Source: Ophioderma brevispina (lineage: Eukaryota; Echinodermata; Ophiuroidea; Amphilepidida; Ophiodermatidae). From it: DNA of 64,000 bases. Below are positions 49,048 to 59,690 of the stretch, in pieces. Position 1 is the stretch's first letter. Each line of letters begins with the position of its first letter. The notes beneath the pieces are model-generated. The model was given only the letters and a program-made list of their open reading frames with translations, was not told the DNA's origin and ran no database searches. The stretch spans positions 62,001-126,000 of the forward strand of contig JAMKCH010072306.1 in assembly GCA_023653785.1 (NCBI GenBank), in the 5' to 3' direction. Made by a program: the position numbers and the translations under genes.

Positions 49048-49077
49048 ATGATGCAGGCAACGGCTTCAGCCGGATAA
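49048..49077 (+). promoter_or_regulatory. Nine-codon upstream ORF in the PPP1R3 leader
   Basis: ATG at 49048 opens a short frame encoding MMQATASAG and ends at TAA 49075-49077, ten bases before the main start at 49088. It is in a different frame from the main ORF. If the predicted transcription start is right, ribosomes meet it first, so it could dampen translation. Confidence 0.55.
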
Positions 49078-49087
49078 AAGCAGTGCC

Positions 49088-50191
49088 ATGCAGGGGAGCT
49101 TACAAGCAATACCTCTTCGTTACGATGACCACTTTCGACGCACAATGGAGAACGTTGATTACTCAGCTACCATGCAAGAACCAGAAAGCGTACCAAAGCG
49201 CTCAACATCACAGGAAACTCTATCAGATGAGGAATTTTTTGACTGTACAGATGGAGGAAATCTCTCGCCATCATCTCTGAAAGATTTCTTACGCAAAGTT
49301 GGTGCCCCCACAGAACTGCCTAATAACAATGATGAGTTATCACAGGAATGTTCTGTTGGTTCAACTTGCGGTATTTGTACAAAACTGAAAATACCACCTA
49401 AAGACCAGAGTTTGTTGGACGTTAATGATTCTAGCGGTGTTTTCCTGTCTGCTAATGACGATGTTTACAGCTGTGACAGCGGATCCCCTATTGGCACCAA
49501 CACACCGCAGAGTCCGCAGAGTCCAGATCTCTTAAGCCCATCAACTAGTGGGGCTTCCACTCCACGTCGAAGAAAACCATCTTTAAAGAGTCCAAATGCT
49601 CCGGATACTCCCAGAAGAAAATCCGTTCGCTTTGCAGATGCTTTAGGTCTTGACCTTGAGACAGTGAAGCATATTCTAGAGAACGAAGTTTCGCCGGATT
49701 ACCCAAGCTTTGCTCTCGGTGCTTCCCAACAAGACGGTAACACAGTCACTCTTCTTCCAAGATACCTTAGTCTTAATTTTCAGCAACCTGGTGGTCAGCA
49801 TGACTTTATCTCTCGTGTCTATAAGCAGAATGTCTGTCTTGAAAACGCGGTTGTCTCGGACTTCACCATCCTAGGAACAGTTAAGGTTAGGAATCTCAGT
49901 TTTCATAAAACTGTCAAAATTCGCTATAGCTGTGATGGTTGGCATACCTTCGGGGACGTCCCCGCATCTTACGTCCACGGATCTTGCGACGGCCCCATGG
50001 ATAGATTCTCCTTTGGGTTATCCGCACCTAGAGATATTGCCGTTGGACAGAGCATGGAGTTTGCTGTGTGTTTTACTTCAAATGGAACAGAATATTGGGA
50101 TAATAATTTCGGGCACAATTACTGTCTTGAGTGTGTGGCACAGGCGGAGACATTAAACGAATGTCCAAAGTTCTGGACCCATTTCCTATGA
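49088..50191 (+). CDS. PPP1R3: Protein phosphatase 1 regulatory subunit 3 (glycogen-targeting), CBM21 domain
   Basis: A 367-residue single-exon protein. It should tether the PP1 catalytic subunit to glycogen, where PP1 activates glycogen synthase and inactivates phosphorylase. Residues 1-130 are polar and acidic. Residues 133-170 are a Ser/Thr-Pro-rich linker (TPQSPQSP, STPRRRKPS), a likely phosphorylated segment. The PP1-docking RVxF motif is KSVRF at 178-182, followed by ADALGLDLETVKHI as in PPP1R3 proteins. The CBM21 domain spans about 230-351, with GTVKVRNLSFHKTVKIRY, CDGW (282-285) and the glycogen-site signature WDNNFGHNY at 337-345. Length and order resemble vertebrate PPP1R3B/C/D, which also have uninterrupted coding exons. 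I cannot assign a one-to-one orthologue. The start is the first in-frame ATG after a TGA at 49049-49051, with G at -3. No frameshift or stop is seen, so it is probably functional. A retrocopy is possible, but the CRE/TATA promoter argues against it. Confidence 0.93.
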   Translation: MQGSLQAIPLRYDDHFRRTMENVDYSATMQEPESVPKRSTSQETLSDEEFFDCTDGGNLSPSSLKDFLRKVGAPTELPNNNDELSQECSVGSTCGICTKLKIPPKDQSLLDVNDSSGVFLSANDDVYSCDSGSPIGTNTPQSPQSPDLLSPSTSGASTPRRRKPSLKSPNAPDTPRRKSVRFADALGLDLETVKHILENEVSPDYPSFALGASQQDGNTVTLLPRYLSLNFQQPGGQHDFISRVYKQNVCLENAVVSDFTILGTVKVRNLSFHKTVKIRYSCDGWHTFGDVPASYVHGSCDGPMDRFSFGLSAPRDIAVGQSMEFAVCFTSNGTEYWDNNFGHNYCLECVAQAETLNECPKFWTHFL

Positions 50192-51705
50192 TGTTTATCC
50201 ACGCGTCTCCAACTCGCCACACGCGCTTCACCAATGCCACTGTAAAGTAGTTTGCCTGATGTAAAAATCTACCAAAGAGAAATGTTTGTATAGTGGGTAT
50301 TTTTGTGCAAGCATGAAAGTGTAACAGTATAGCCATCTGCTTTGAAACCATAAGATTCTGTACTAAATAGCCATATAGTAGTACGTGTGTACTGGATTTA
50401 CTAGAGTATGTTTGAAGCACTTCATGATAAAAAAAGTACTACTAAAAGATGGAGCCTGGTATTTTTAAGGAGATATATATGGTCGCCCTTATGTACAAGT
50501 TCATCTTGAATTTTGTTATATTTACACAATAACAGGTCAATAGATAGATAGTACCATTTTATTTGACCTCTATGCTACATTGGTTTTTAAAAGGAATTTG
50601 GATAATCGCACCTAAGGAATACCGTACGGATGATTTACTCTATCGCAAACACCAATTTGTTCACTGAGTTTCAACAATATTTTTTTTATGTCGAAGCAAA
50701 AAAGTCACGTGTTTCACCAAAACGGCAAGTGTGCTGGTATATATTTTCTTTTGTACGATATCACCAAAGCGCTTCCTCGTGGAGTTAATGCTTGAAGCGA
50801 TTTTCATTTCAAACCAAGTGGAGCTCATATCGGGTCAGGTTTTCAAGCGCAGAAAACACCATGCGTACATGCCATTTCAGCTGTTCGATCTCCGGTTTCT
50901 TAAGGTGCGCAATGCTCCTGCAGATCTTTGTAGACGACATTCTTAAATAAGAAGAACAAGTTTTGGAATCCAACGAGATGATCAGCTGACGCAAGTGCGG
51001 AGGAAAAATAAAATCAGCTGGGTGACCCGGCTTGGGCTTATTAAATAGCAAATGACCTCAACTATTATCTACCGTAGATAGGGCATGTGGATGAAAGGGG
51101 CAAAGAGGCTTCCTCTCTTATATAATACGAAGGTGTGCCTATTATAGGCATGGTCAAGTTATCCATGTTTTTGGCTTCTTTAGCAATGAAGCGTATCTAA
51201 TGATGGATTTATTTTAAATATCACATCATTTGCGTAAAAGATAAACATTATCTCAGGCTGAAATAAACCGAATTGGGACGATTGTCCAATTTCAAACTCA
51301 TCGTAAGATGTGCGTTCACTATGAGCTAGTAAAGTCTCAATTCCCTTGGCACAGTTCAGTAGCTTTCATTCACCAATGTATTTAGAAAATACACCCCTGT
51401 TTTTTTGGGTATGATATATGATACCCAGATCACACAAGGTCAGTTCAAGTCAATGTATGTACATGTACAACCCACTGAACTGTGTCCTTGGTAGATGAGC
51501 TTATTGTAACTCATGGTGGTTTCCACTGACATATATCAAAAGACGGTGTGAATGAGATTGGGGAATTATTTGCAATTCATGCAGAATATGTAGGCTTTAT
51601 ATATGATATTTTTATTCACTTTGGTTAACGATGTATAGTCATTAAGGAAGAGAGGTTATTATTCTCTTGAACATTACTTTATACGTTAATTTGTCATTCG
51701 TGTAA
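50192..51705. other. Downstream flank of the PPP1R3 gene, probable 3' UTR then intergenic
   Basis: The first AATAAA on the plus strand after the stop is at about 51007, which would give a long 3' UTR; another follows near 51263. No second gene is seen. 51330-51430 is the partner of the dispersed repeat at 33780-33885. Confidence 0.4.
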
Positions 51706-52018
51706 AGGCTGACTAAGAGATTTCCCGAGGATGGCGAACTAAATTTTCTAACAAATCGTGTTTTTGCATGTACATAATGCTTGTCCACATACGAATCAAC
51801 GTGTGAAATAGCTCAAATCGATGTCGCTCATATAACAATTTTGTAATAAAATTCCGGATACGGAATTTTTGTTATACACATCCAATGGTACTGTTATATA
51901 TACTATATATAAATATGTGCTGTATCAAAACGAAAAATCGGTTTCCTCTCAAACTTTGAAATAACTATGTTTAATTAGTACACAAAAAATCTATATTTTG
52001 AAATATCTAAGTCAGCCT
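51706..52018. mobile_element. TTAA MITE, family F, copy 2
   Basis: 313 bp with ends AGGCTGACTAAGAGATTTC and reversed AGGCTGACTTAGATATTTC. Right flank TTAA (52019-52022), left flank GTAA, a one-base change. Contains CCGGATACGG and TTTTTGTTATACACA shared with copies 1 and 3. Confidence 0.85.
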
Positions 52019-52136
52019 TTAAGCCAATCCTATAATAGAATGTATCAATAATTTACTGTGAAACACAATATCGGTATAGTTTTGGGGGTAAATATTGGCC
52101 TATACCTTTTAAAAATCATGCATCAAAAGTAATTAA

Positions 52137-52461
52137 AGAGGTATTTCGTGACGTACACAGGTTCGCCCCTCCACCGACTTACCTAAAAAGTTGAGATCTT
52201 ATATCGTCTGAACCGTTAACCAATATTGTATATATGTGTGCCTAATCTGACGTACAAATTTGATCGTGTCAGCAAGAATTGCAATTTTGTGTTTACAGCC
52301 CCAAATGGACCGATATTACAACAAAGTGGCCTAGGAGCGTATGGGACATAATGATACAAATATTTGCTCATAACACTAAAACGCAAGATCGGAATAGGGA
52401 ATTTGCTTTTCGCTCAGATATATCTACAAAAGAGAAGGTGATAGAATCACGAAATGCACCT
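52137..52461. mobile_element. TTAA-flanked MITE, family H
   Basis: 325 bp between TTAA at 52133-52136 and 52462-52465. Left end AGAGGTATTTCGTGACG; right end, reversed, AGGTGCATTTCGTGATT. A second right half lies at about 52950-53115, and the terminal remnant at 47891-47916 has the same ends. AGCTGCATTTCGTGATGAC after TTAA near 45105 may be another left end. Confidence 0.75.
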
Positions 52462-53888
52462 TTAAGTCTGATACTTTCTTTGTTAAAAGATCTGGGCATT
52501 TTTTTGTTTGGAGAAACAACTCAAACGAGTATAGTCAGGCTTTGAGTTTGCGCAGTTCATGCACTGGGCCAAAGTGTAATGGGTTCATTCATCAGCTGCT
52601 GAATATGGAAGGAGTGCAATATTGTCTAATCTCACAATTATAAGAATGCAACATATTAGGACAAGAAAGTGCCCCTATATGGCTTATTATTCTGATGCGT
52701 ATTGATAATATCTATCAACCCTGTAAGTGGCTTTCCCGTTCTTGGGGGATGTTCATTTTAAACAATTTCTCCATTGAGCTGTTGTTTGGTTACACGTGTG
52801 CACATACTCTTGAGTGGCTAACGGGGGGGGGGGGGGGGGGGGGGGGGGGTAACTTGAACCTATATAAGTGGTGTCACTCTATACCGAAATCTCTAGCTGG
52901 ATGGGTGAGCTTGAAGAGCTACATCGATGGGTATGTCATGTGTTTCAGCCCGAAAACGAACCGACATTACAACACAGTGGCCTAGGAGGGTATGGGACGT
53001 TCTGATACAAATATTTGCTCATAACACTAAAACGCAAGATCGCAATAGGGAATTTGCTTGTCGCTCAGATATATCTACAAAAGAGAAGGTGATAGAATCA
53101 CGAAATGCACCTTTAAGTCTGATACTTTCTCTGTTAAAAGATCGAGGATTATGTTAAAAAGATTGAGGATTAACATAAGTCGGGAGTTGTGTGTAATGGG
53201 AACTATTGTATAAGATTTGTATGGGGTCAAAATGTCATCGAGTTACAATTTCCAAATCATTCACGCACAAAAATATTTGCACAAATTATGTAAAAATTAC
53301 ACAAAATGTGTAGCATAGAACTTCATAATAAAAAGTTTTACCTGAATTAAGTCCATTTTTACCTAAATTAAGTTTTTACCGTTATTAACTTAATTATTAT
53401 GAAGTTCAATGCTTACATATTGTTATGTATTTATTGTGCGTGTTATACTATGAGTATGAGATTGCTTTAAAACGTGGTTGAACTGCGTGACTACCATACC
53501 AATTTGCGAGTTTGCAGAAAGAATTAAGTTTGTGATATCGCGAGGGAGAGTGATATATTTTGCATAACATCTAATAGTTACCAGTTTGAATAGGTTGATA
53601 AACACTGGATATGTGATAAATGCAGTGATGCGGATCGTGTGATGCAGAGACGACCTGAGCATATCCCGAAAATACAGCTTGATTAGAACCATTACATGGT
53701 CATTGTTGTTTTCGTTTGGAGAAACAACTCAAACGAGTATAGTCAGGCTTGAGTTTGCGCAGTTCATGCACTGGGCCAAAGTGTAATGGGTTCATTCACC
53801 AGCTGCTGTATTTTGAAGGAGTGCAATTGTCTAATCTCACAATTATAAGAATGCAACATATTAGGACAAGAAAGTGCCCCTATATGGC
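52276..53888. repeat. Direct duplication with unequal insertions
   Basis: Block A (52303-52493) recurs at 52959-53146, and block B (52509-52683) recurs at 53716-53888. In the first copy A and B adjoin. In the second they are separated by about 560 bp (53147-53712). Before the second A block lies a G-run segment (52788-52937) whose relative is at 55857-56008. Frames across A encode the same peptide in both copies only because the DNA is duplicated. No gene is indicated. Confidence 0.85.
52823..52849. repeat. 27-base poly-G run
   Basis: Uninterrupted G27 between GTGGCTAAC and TAACTTGAACC. The related copy has G12 at about 55896-55907, so the run length is unstable between copies. It can form G-quadruplexes and is also a hard place for sequencing. 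Confidence 0.9.
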
Positions 53889-53980
53889 CCTTCAATTCGA
53901 CCTCTTTGGTAATATGTAACATCCGGCACTGTGATCTAAATGCCTGAAAAACGGATGTGTACTGATTATCGGAAGGTTAA

Positions 53981-54338
53981 AGGCTGACTCAGAGATTTCG
54001 AAATATATATTTTTTGTGTAGTAATTAAAAATAGTCAACTAGAACTTAAGATACTCACCTAAAATGCTCAATTCCAAAGTTGGAGATGAATCAGATTTTG
54101 CGTTTTCATGCAGTACGCATTTATGTACAGTATAACAGTGCCATAGGATACCGTGTATAACAAAATTTCCGGATCCGGAATTTTTAAACAAAGTTGCGAT
54201 TTTCTATATGAATGACTTCGATTTGAGCTTAATTATTTCACACAGTGATTAGTATATGGACAAGCATTATGTATATGCAAAAAACACAATTTGTTGAAAA
54301 TTGAGGGCGCCCTCCCCGGGAAATCTCTGAGTCAGCCT
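53981..54338. mobile_element. TTAA-flanked MITE, family F, copy 3 (reverse orientation)
   Basis: 358 bp with perfect 19-base inverted ends AGGCTGACTCAGAGATTTC, flanked by TTAA at 53977-53980 and 54339-54342. Orientation is opposite to copy 1. It is the best-preserved member and has no coding frame. Confidence 0.95.
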
Positions 54339-54342
54339 TTAA

Positions 54343-55310
54343 TTGTTTCACTAAAGGCGTACTGTGATATGATGGTATACATCTTTGGTATGATGTGATA
54401 TCTTTTGTTTTGAATCAAAATGTTTGAATTGAACTGCATTGGTCGTATTGATAAGATGGACATTTATGTGGAGAGATGGTTATGTAAGCCAACCGGAAAT
54501 AACAAGGCCCGTGAAAGTAGGTAGGGAACAGGGGGCACCCCGAGCCTAGAAAATGACTTTTAAAGACAATAAGGCAATGTGGAAGTTAGTTGAATGCCTA
54601 AGGGATACCCTCAAAACTTGCTCGTGAGGGAGAAATAACGTTTTAAACTTCTTGGAAGTTGTGTGGTTACCCAAACAGTGATTTTATGGATTCACCCCTT
54701 TCATATAATGTTCCCAATGATTTGTACTGTGTAGAGAGGAGGAACTTGAGATGTCATTGAGAGATTCCCTAGAGCTTCTTTGCCTGTTGCATGAATGCAG
54801 GATCGTTGGAACCAGGGAGAGTTCCAGTGCATCATGGGGATTTTAAAGGGAAAAAAGGTGATTTGGTTTAAAAGACAAAGGTATTCAACCAAAATCGAGT
54901 GGATTTGTCATTGTATAAGATGTTTTCAGTTTCAGAGTGACACCATAAATATGCATCACTGTAATAATTTATTTTTCCCCAAAAGGTAAAGAAAGTTAAC
55001 AACGCATAGTAAAGTTCTGTCTGGTGATTTTCGCTTGATTCGTGAAAATATTTTAATAGAAGATAAGTATGGTTAACTCCTGGGGAAGCCACTTAGTGTG
55101 ATAATCCAAAAGAATTTCACCCTACTACCAGCAAAAACACCCCAAAACAATTTATACCAAATTTTCCCTAAAACAAGTGTTGGGCCTAAATTTGCTTTTT
55201 GGGCTCAATTTAGAACTTTGTTAATAAGCTACTTTAACCCTAACAGCTTTTTTGGTTTCTAGCCTATCTCCAGAGAGGAAGGGAAGGGGGTAAAGGGATA
55301 GAAGCTAAAG
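54343..55310. other. Intergenic stretch with no recognised gene
   Basis: No motif, RNA gene or paired end seen. Confidence 0.4.
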
Positions 55311-55410
55311 AAGATTGCACATCCTTGGCGGGATTCGAACCCGGGGCCTCCGGCGCACCATGCGCCGGAGTGCCATAAGCGGGGAACGCAAGCTACGAGG
55401 GAGTGCCCAT
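55311..55410 (-). repeat. tRNA-like sequence with a strong hairpin
   Basis: Minus strand: GTAGCTTGCG could be a weak A box, followed by CTCCGGCGCATGGTGCGCCG, a near-perfect hairpin, then a good B box in GGGTTCGAATCCCGCC. A standard cloverleaf does not form, because the hairpin takes the place of the anticodon arm. A tRNA-derived repeat or tRNA pseudogene is likelier than a gene. Confidence 0.4.
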
Positions 55411-55728
55411 GTGAGTGTTGGTACGATGACGTCATCACATCTTTTTGGACTTAGTGCATTTTCTAGCCTCAGCTTATTGAGTTTTATCGAGTTTTTGGTC
55501 GTGTTAGGGTTAGACAAGTTGAACATCGGAAATCTATCCATTTTCTATGAAAATTGAATCAATGTTTTATCCCCTAAATATGTAACGCGAGTTATTCCTC
55601 GGATGGTGGAAAAAAGCACTTGTTGAGATTTAAACTACTTAGATCTCCAGGTAGACAATGATGTATATATTTATTAATCTTTCCCTGGAGATGGCCAGCG
55701 CACGATAGTGTTGAAAAAAAAACCCATG

Positions 55729-55803
55729 TGCGCTTGGCCGGATTCGAACCGGCGACCTTCGTATTACATGCATGACGCTATAACCGACTGAGCTATCAAG
55801 CAG
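55729..55803 (-). repeat. tRNA-Thr(UGU)-like pseudogene or SINE head
   Basis: Minus strand: TAGCTCAGTCGGTTATAGC gives a D arm, CATGTAA an anticodon loop, and GCCGGTTCGAATCCGGC a perfect T arm. The loop would read UGU (Thr) but has A in place of the invariant U33. The anticodon stem has a mismatch, and one extra base sits between acceptor and D stems. These defects argue against a working tRNA gene. No shared SINE body was found next to it. Confidence 0.55.
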
Positions 55804-55856
55804 GGTTGGTAGAAGAGCGATAGATATCATCTATATACAAAAGCACTTGTTGTTTG

Positions 55857-56008
55857 TTTGGTGACACGTGTGGACATACTCTTGAGTGGCTAACTCGGGG
55901 GGGGGGGGTAACTTGAACCTATACAAGTTGTACATGAGGTGTCACTCTATACCGAAATCTCTAGTTGGATGGGTGAGCTCGTAGAGCTACATTAATGGGT
56001 AAGTCATG
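55857..56008. repeat. Copy of the G-run segment
   Basis: Matches 52788-52937 from GTTTGG and CACGTGTG-like sequence through ACATACTCTTGAGTGGCTAA, a G run, TAACTTGAACCTATA and GTGTCACTCTATACCGAAAT. It ends near the start of the CCGGTGTAA element. Confidence 0.85.
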
Positions 56009-56013
56009 GCGAC

Positions 56014-56189
56014 CCGGTGTAAGAAATGTGTGTCCCCCATATTAGATATCAGGCCTATGTAGTACACTAACTGTATGGAATAAAGCGTGACCTTGATGAA
56101 ACAACTGATGCGCGCCGTAAAATGTTACTGCAGAATTCTATGGGCCTTGGACGCTGGCTCATTTGGGACTCTCTAATTTTTTACACCGG
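56014..56189. mobile_element. Small inverted-repeat element with CCGGTGTAA ends, copy 2
   Basis: Left end CCGGTGTAAGAAA...GTCCC; right end GGGAC...TTTTTTACACCGG, inverted. The interior resembles part of the copy at 15868-16072 (GTGACCTTG, AACAAATGATGC/AACAACTGATGC). Confidence 0.6.
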
Positions 56190-56274
56190 CTCAACATGTC
56201 ACGGTACATCTTTAATAACATTTCATCATAGATTAACATGACTCTCTGTTTACTTCGTTTTGCAGCTCATGAAA

Positions 56275-57262
56275 TTCTTATAGTGGAGGAGCTAGACCCG
56301 GTCAAACATCATCGTTTTACCCCTCACTACAGAAAGTTTGACACCGTTTGTTAGTTAGTATGGACCCTCATATCAAACCTATGTAGGTAGTACTCTCAAA
56401 TTGTGTTGTCCTTTTCAATAGGGGCCAATTTAGTTTTCCACAGGGTTCAAACTTTAAAATATGCTCCAATCATGTTTGAATGTAAATGCCAATTATTGTC
56501 CGTCTAGTCAAATGATTTCCAAAATGGATAGTTGGTAAACCATCTATGACCAATGTTTGGGTTATAGGGTAAAACTGGCTAACATGGTAAAACGGTCAAT
56601 TTCTATTTGTACAGGAGTCCAAAATCGGAAGTTGCTCCAATTGTGTTGAAAATGATAGAAGCTGTGTTCATCGCTAGCTTAATGAGTCAAATAAGGAATA
56701 GTTTTGTTACTCATCTGCATGTATAGGTTTACCATGTTATGGACAAAATACGTCATAGGTCAACATAATACCCAATTGTGTGCACCTTCGTTGACCCATA
56801 TCTCCGTAATAGCAGTTTAACATAATACAAACTATACCCTTTTAGGAGTCCTCTTACCTCAGAGGCAATAACCTTTGCAATATTTACATATAATCATATA
56901 ACTTTTAATGTTTTTACCCCTGTACAAATCGAGATTGACCTTTGTTTTTAACCATTTTTTTACCAGTTACCTTATAACTCCAAAACCACTGGTCGTAGTG
57001 TATCAACTATACATTCTTGGATCCTTATGACTAATGACAATAGGCATACTTTAAACACGAATGGAGCATTTTACAAGTTTGACCCTGTGTAAACTTAAAA
57101 TTTGCCCCTATTGACAAATAACACAATTTTAGAGTACTACCTACCTAGCATTGATGTAGAGGGTCCATACTACTTACTACCAAGGGTCGAACCCTTTTCT
57201 GTAGTGGAGGTAAACGAACTCTAATAAGTCCCCTATGATATTCTGCTCCTCCTCTATTAAGA
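56275..57262. mobile_element. Long inverted repeat (~1 kb foldback element)
   Basis: The arms at about 56275-56640 and 56910-57262 are complementary, with scattered differences. Matching words include CACTACAGAAA, TAGTATGGACCCTC, GTAGTACTCT.AAATTGTGTT, CAATAGGGGC, ATGCTCCA and GGTCAAT.TC.ATTTGTACAGG. A central spacer of roughly 270 bases separates them. No coding frame. An RNA reading through it would form a several-hundred-base duplex. Confidence 0.85.
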
Positions 57263-57800
57263 TCTAAAGCCCAGATTGCCATGATGTGAGTGAATATGAT
57301 GTCGATCAGCTAATTAGCACTATTTTATAAGTGTCAGATGTTTATAGGGCGCTTGCACGAGCTAAATTTAATGTTGAATGGACTTTTTGTTTGTCCTCCA
57401 TATCAACCAAGCATTAAGGATACAATAAATGCACTTGCTTCACCTGAACATTTCAGTTTATTCTGCAGTTGATTCCTTTGTATTCTCTGCACGCTTGGGT
57501 TGTTCTGGAGGCAGGTCTGGCCAAGATAACCTATTGACCTGCCGTGCAAGCGCCCTATAATTTTGAATCCAGCTTGAAATACCGAAATGTATGTCAATTA
57601 GGCTCCATAAAAACAAATATTCGTTTCTCGTCCCCATGTTCGTGGAAAAGTTAGGAGGGATTTTTTTTCTGAAATTTGCATTGCTAACATTTCTACTCAT
57701 TTAATGGTAGTATGTGAAAAACGAAGAGGCTCTTTTTAATTTACGATTTGAGTTCCCCAATATACTCATTTGGCAACATAAAGATATACTGAATCATTAA

Positions 57801-58667
57801 AGCATAACAGCACATTTTTTAAGAGCGCCCCCAATTTTCCAAATATTTTGAGATTTTTGCACAGTTGTATTGGTAATTGGCTAGTAAACTATACCTGTGA
57901 ATGGTAGAGCTCGAAATTTCTCTATGTGTCGTAAACGAAGGAATTTTGTAATTAGAATAATTAATATCGGAGATCTCCGATAATAATTTAAAGGTCCATG
58001 GCCCGATCGCTAATAGCCTCGTCCCCAGAAGCCCCATATTTTACCGGAAGTGGTCACATTTTGTTATCAGAAGAAAGCTGCTATTTTTCTCATTTACCCT
58101 GTGAAATCTTAGAGCCAAAGAATGTTTGGTTTGGAAGTTATGAGCGAAATGTGCCCTATTTGTGTCGAAACCAATATTAATTCTACACAGTGCTCTATGG
58201 GACAATTAGAAAATCACATTTTTAGCTCACGTATCAAAACGGATTGAAATATCGGCGCGAAACTTTACAAGTGGGGTTTTGGAGTGAAGACCAATCTATC
58301 AAGATGAAAACTTCATATCCTTAAATCGGGCGGCGCCATCCACCTTTAATGGCTGCTGGACCGGTCCTTCCAATATGGAATAACCGTGAAATTGCACCAT
58401 GTTCAGGCAAGTCAAAATCGAGATAGTTGTCTTGAGGTGGCACTATTTCATCATGGACAGACATAAACTTAGCATTTCCAGGTCTGCCGTTAAGTATAAT
58501 CAGGGATCCCAATTCTAATTATAAAATCGCTTATTTTATAATAAATATGCATTTTTGAGCATTGTCGTTCGCAGGTATAGTTTACAAGGCAATTACCAAC
58601 ACAACTGTGCAAAAATATCAAATTTTGAAAATTGGGGGCGCTCTTCCAAAAATGTGCTGTTATTGCT
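57801..58667. mobile_element. TTAA-flanked MITE, family A, copy 2 (contains a nested MITE)
   Basis: Flanked by TTAA at 57797-57800 and 58668-58671. Ends AGCATAACAGCACATTTTT and, reversed, AGCAATAACAGCACATTTTT. Without the nested element and one TTAA it is about 509 bp, close to the 527 bp of copy 1, to which it aligns in reverse orientation. Confidence 0.95.
57992..58345. mobile_element. TTAA-flanked MITE, family G, complete copy nested in family A
   Basis: 354 bp between TTAA at 57988-57991 and 58346-58349. Ends AGGTCCATGGCCCGATCGC and, reversed, AGGTGGATGGCGCCGCCCGA. The family A copy at 11.34 kb shows the uninterrupted target (TTGAA there against TTAAA here). A truncated relative is at 34271-35042. 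The short open frame over it has no recognisable domain. Confidence 0.9.
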
Positions 58668-58671
58668 TTAA

Positions 58672-59512
58672 GCACTTTTAAAATTACCTAAAATGGGGGA
58701 AATATTGACCAACCCTAGAAACTCAGCGGAAAGTGGACGGGAAACGAATATTTTTTTTTATGTATTCATGAGTCAGTCCTTGGCGATCGTTGCGTTTAGA
58801 GAATCGTTCATGTTTTACAATGAACTTGGCAATATTAACTTAAGTACGGCAACTGTTCATACCTACCGATACGATTTTCTTTCATTTACATAATGCAACT
58901 GATGTTAAAGCAATATTATGCTAAAATATGCTTAGCTCTGAATGTCAAATATTTCGTAATGTTTTGAAATGTTGGAAATTAGATTCTTAACTATATAGTT
59001 ATGCAGCATCAACAAAATCACTACAGTATCCTTGAAGCCGAAGTAAACACATCTTATAAAAATGTGATGATATATTATTATAAGTGTATGATGTACAAAT
59101 GCAATAAGATTATATTTTATTTGATATATGAAGTTATAGAATTGAAAAACAGGGAAGATGTATATATTTTGAAGAATTGTCTTTGTATGTATGAAACAAT
59201 ACTAATTACTATGTAGTTTATTAAAAACAAATGTTGTTTTTTTGTTGTGGCACTCCGAGGAAAATTGTATGCATCTTTACGGTGCGTATTAAAGTGGGTC
59301 GATTGAGGCAGGTACCCGCTGAACCAAAATGGTTGATAAATATGTCCTGGTCATTTTAAGCCAAGTTAAAAGTACCGAAATGAGCTGAATTTATTTAATA
59401 AAGTAATACATTTTTCGAGAAGTCAAATTTGTGTCACTAATTCAAGTGTTGTTTTTTTTTGCGATGCCATTTTGACAGATGATAAAACTACCTCACAGTT
59501 GAAAGTTTTTAA
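58672..59512. other. Intergenic stretch with no recognised gene
   Basis: AT-rich, no recognised motif or repeat partner. Confidence 0.4.
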
Positions 59513-59690
59513 AGCCACTGTCAGTGATTCACCCAAAGATTCAAAATATTTGAAATTTGTACGAATAGCTTAAAAGTGAACGATAAGTCTGTAGAATTCT
59601 CAGCTATTCTCAGCATTTTTCGAACTGAAAAATTGACAGAAAGGAAGAAAACAACAGTGTTCAAAGATTCGAATCCTCATTTAGTTGAAG
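59513..59690. mobile_element. TTAA MITE, family E, partial copy 2
   Basis: After TTAA (59509-59512) the sequence AGCCACTGTCAGTGATTCAC and the next ~170 bases (TCAAAATATTTGAAATTTG, AATAGCTTAAAAGTGAA, AATTGACAGAAA) follow the copy at 19490-19838. A matching right end was not found. Confidence 0.75.

Noticed and set aside
52279..53157. Two frames sharing an identical ~50-residue stretch as a conserved protein family
   Set aside because: They are conserved because the DNA is a recent duplication containing a MITE; no domain is present.
55426..55440. Second perfect CRE (ATGACGTCAT)
   Set aside because: No gene or TATA box is next to it, so I give it no regulatory meaning.
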